Assembly (NCBI RefSeq): GCF_022398475.1
Contig: NZ_JAKEVM010000001.1
Location: 1-64,000 of the forward strand
From: Pseudoalteromonas shioyasakiensis
Lineage (GTDB): Bacteria > Pseudomonadota > Gammaproteobacteria > Enterobacterales > Alteromonadaceae
DNA length: 64,000 nt
Direction: 5' to 3'
Below the pieces are notes generated by a model. That model was given only the letters and a program-made list of their open reading frames with translations. It was not told where the DNA came from and searched no databases. The translations under genes and the position numbers were made by a program. This document shows, one piece after another, positions 63,431 through 64,000 of this stretch (the first letter of the stretch is position 1; the number at the start of each line of letters is the position of its first letter).

Positions 63431-63552
63431 CGCACCGCTCCATGGACCTTTATACTGTTTTTATAAGCTTAGCTTAATGCAATTCAGACGCCATTATTAC
63501 TGGCAAGTTGTTTGCAGTTTGAGAGTGTTAAAGGCAATTTTTTAGGTCGTTT

Positions 63553-64000
63553 ATGAGTAAGGATAATCGAGGTTACCAAGCTCGCTCACCGATGGAGATC
63601 CCAATGCGAGGCTGGTGGGATATCTGCAAGCGGGTTTATCACAACCTATCACAAGACAATTTATCTTTTGTGGCGGCGGGTGTGGCATTTTATGCCTTGT
63701 TGGCTATTTTCCCTGCGCTGGCGGCTACTGTCTCTGTGTATGCATATTTTGCCTCGCCAACAGATATTTATGATCAGCTTGATAAAGTGATTGCCATTTT
63801 ACCTGAAAGTAGCCGTGACATCATTTTGCTACAGGTTAGTGGTATCACTCAGCAATCGCAAAAGGTATTGAGTGCAAGTGCCATAGGTACTTTATTATTG
63901 ACTGTTTGGAGTAGTAGCAAAGGCTGCCAAGCTCTCATCACTGCCTGTAATATTACCTACCATCAGCGTAACAAGCGCCAGTTTTTTATGGCATTAGTGG
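63553..64000 (+). CDS. YihY/BrkB family inner membrane protein (truncated by window end)
   Basis: Open from ATG 63553 to the window end, about 149 residues visible. It begins MSKDNRGYQARSPMEIPMRGWW and has the family signature NLSFVAAGVAFYALLAIFPALAAT, followed by a TVWSSSKGCQALI segment. YihY proteins have about six transmembrane helices; the function is unclear and they are not RNase BN. The gene continues past base 64000. Only the start and the first two helices can be judged. Confidence 0.88.
   Translation, partial: MSKDNRGYQARSPMEIPMRGWWDICKRVYHNLSQDNLSFVAAGVAFYALLAIFPALAATVSVYAYFASPTDIYDQLDKVIAILPESSRDIILLQVSGITQQSQKVLSASAIGTLLLTVWSSSKGCQALITACNITYHQRNKRQFFMALV

Overview
The window is a gene-dense stretch of a low-GC marine gammaproteobacterial chromosome. 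Gene order and protein types point to Alteromonadales, most likely Pseudoalteromonas. The grounds are the mla-ibaG-murA, kds-lpt-rpoN-pts and petABC-sspAB orders, TIGR03899 and TIGR04219 family proteins, an S46 dipeptidyl-peptidase, a large M14 peptidase and a TonB-dependent receptor of the polysaccharide-scavenger type. The taxon is inferred; no rRNA gene is present to confirm it. No tRNA, CRISPR array, complete insertion sequence or prophage was seen.

Layout. 1-5.1 kb: a phage-shock operon behind a sigma-54-type promoter, a PCu(A)C copper chaperone, a DUF2333 protein and an outer-membrane barrel, facing a TIGR03899/SRPBCC pair. 5.3-11.3 kb: a REC-DUF3369-GGDEF-EAL c-di-GMP protein, YgiQ and MgtE. 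11.5-19.3 kb (minus strand): npr-rapZ-ptsN-hpf-rpoN, then lptB-lptA-lptC-kdsC-kdsD-yrbG, joining nitrogen-PTS and sigma-54 functions to LPS transport and Kdo synthesis. 19.5-24.2 kb: mlaFEDCB-ibaG-murA. 24.2-28.6 kb: degS, degQ, zapG and zapE. 28.6-30.0 kb: rplM-rpsI, bracketed by heptanucleotide repeat arrays. 30.5-34.2 kb: petABC and sspAB. 34.3-39.1 kb: dolP-diaA-yraN-lpoA, rsmI and the RNase P RNA gene. 39.1-42.2 kb: a small accessory-looking block holding a partial rnpB 3'-end duplication, an unknown protein and a MASE1 histidine kinase with its regulator. 42.4-47.9 kb: a DUF465 protein and two secreted peptidases.

48.0-61.9 kb is a coherent N-acetylgalactosamine utilisation locus. It holds a GH109 Tat-exported alpha-N-acetylgalactosaminidase, agaZ, agaS, agaK, agaA, a GMC oxidoreductase with a gluconate-dehydrogenase-subunit-3-like partner, the agaP permease, the agaR repressor and a TonB-dependent receptor. 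All three regulatory regions carry repeated CTTTC/GAAAG boxes of the type described for AgaR. The model is that the receptor brings oligosaccharide across the outer membrane, GH109 releases GalNAc in the periplasm, AgaP imports it, and AgaK, AgaA and AgaS convert it to tagatose-6-phosphate. The oxidoreductase pair is the unexplained part. A 209-bp inverted-repeat element, a 51-residue TatA-like protein, an MscS channel and a truncated YihY-family gene close the window.

The most interesting signals outside known genes are: the heptamer arrays around rplM-rpsI; a terminal-inverted-repeat element present in long (209 bp) and minimal (40 bp) form, each overlapping a stop codon; the rnpB 3' duplication; a probable AUU start codon; and the oxidoreductase branch in the GalNAc locus. 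I found no clear defence or other wholly novel system.
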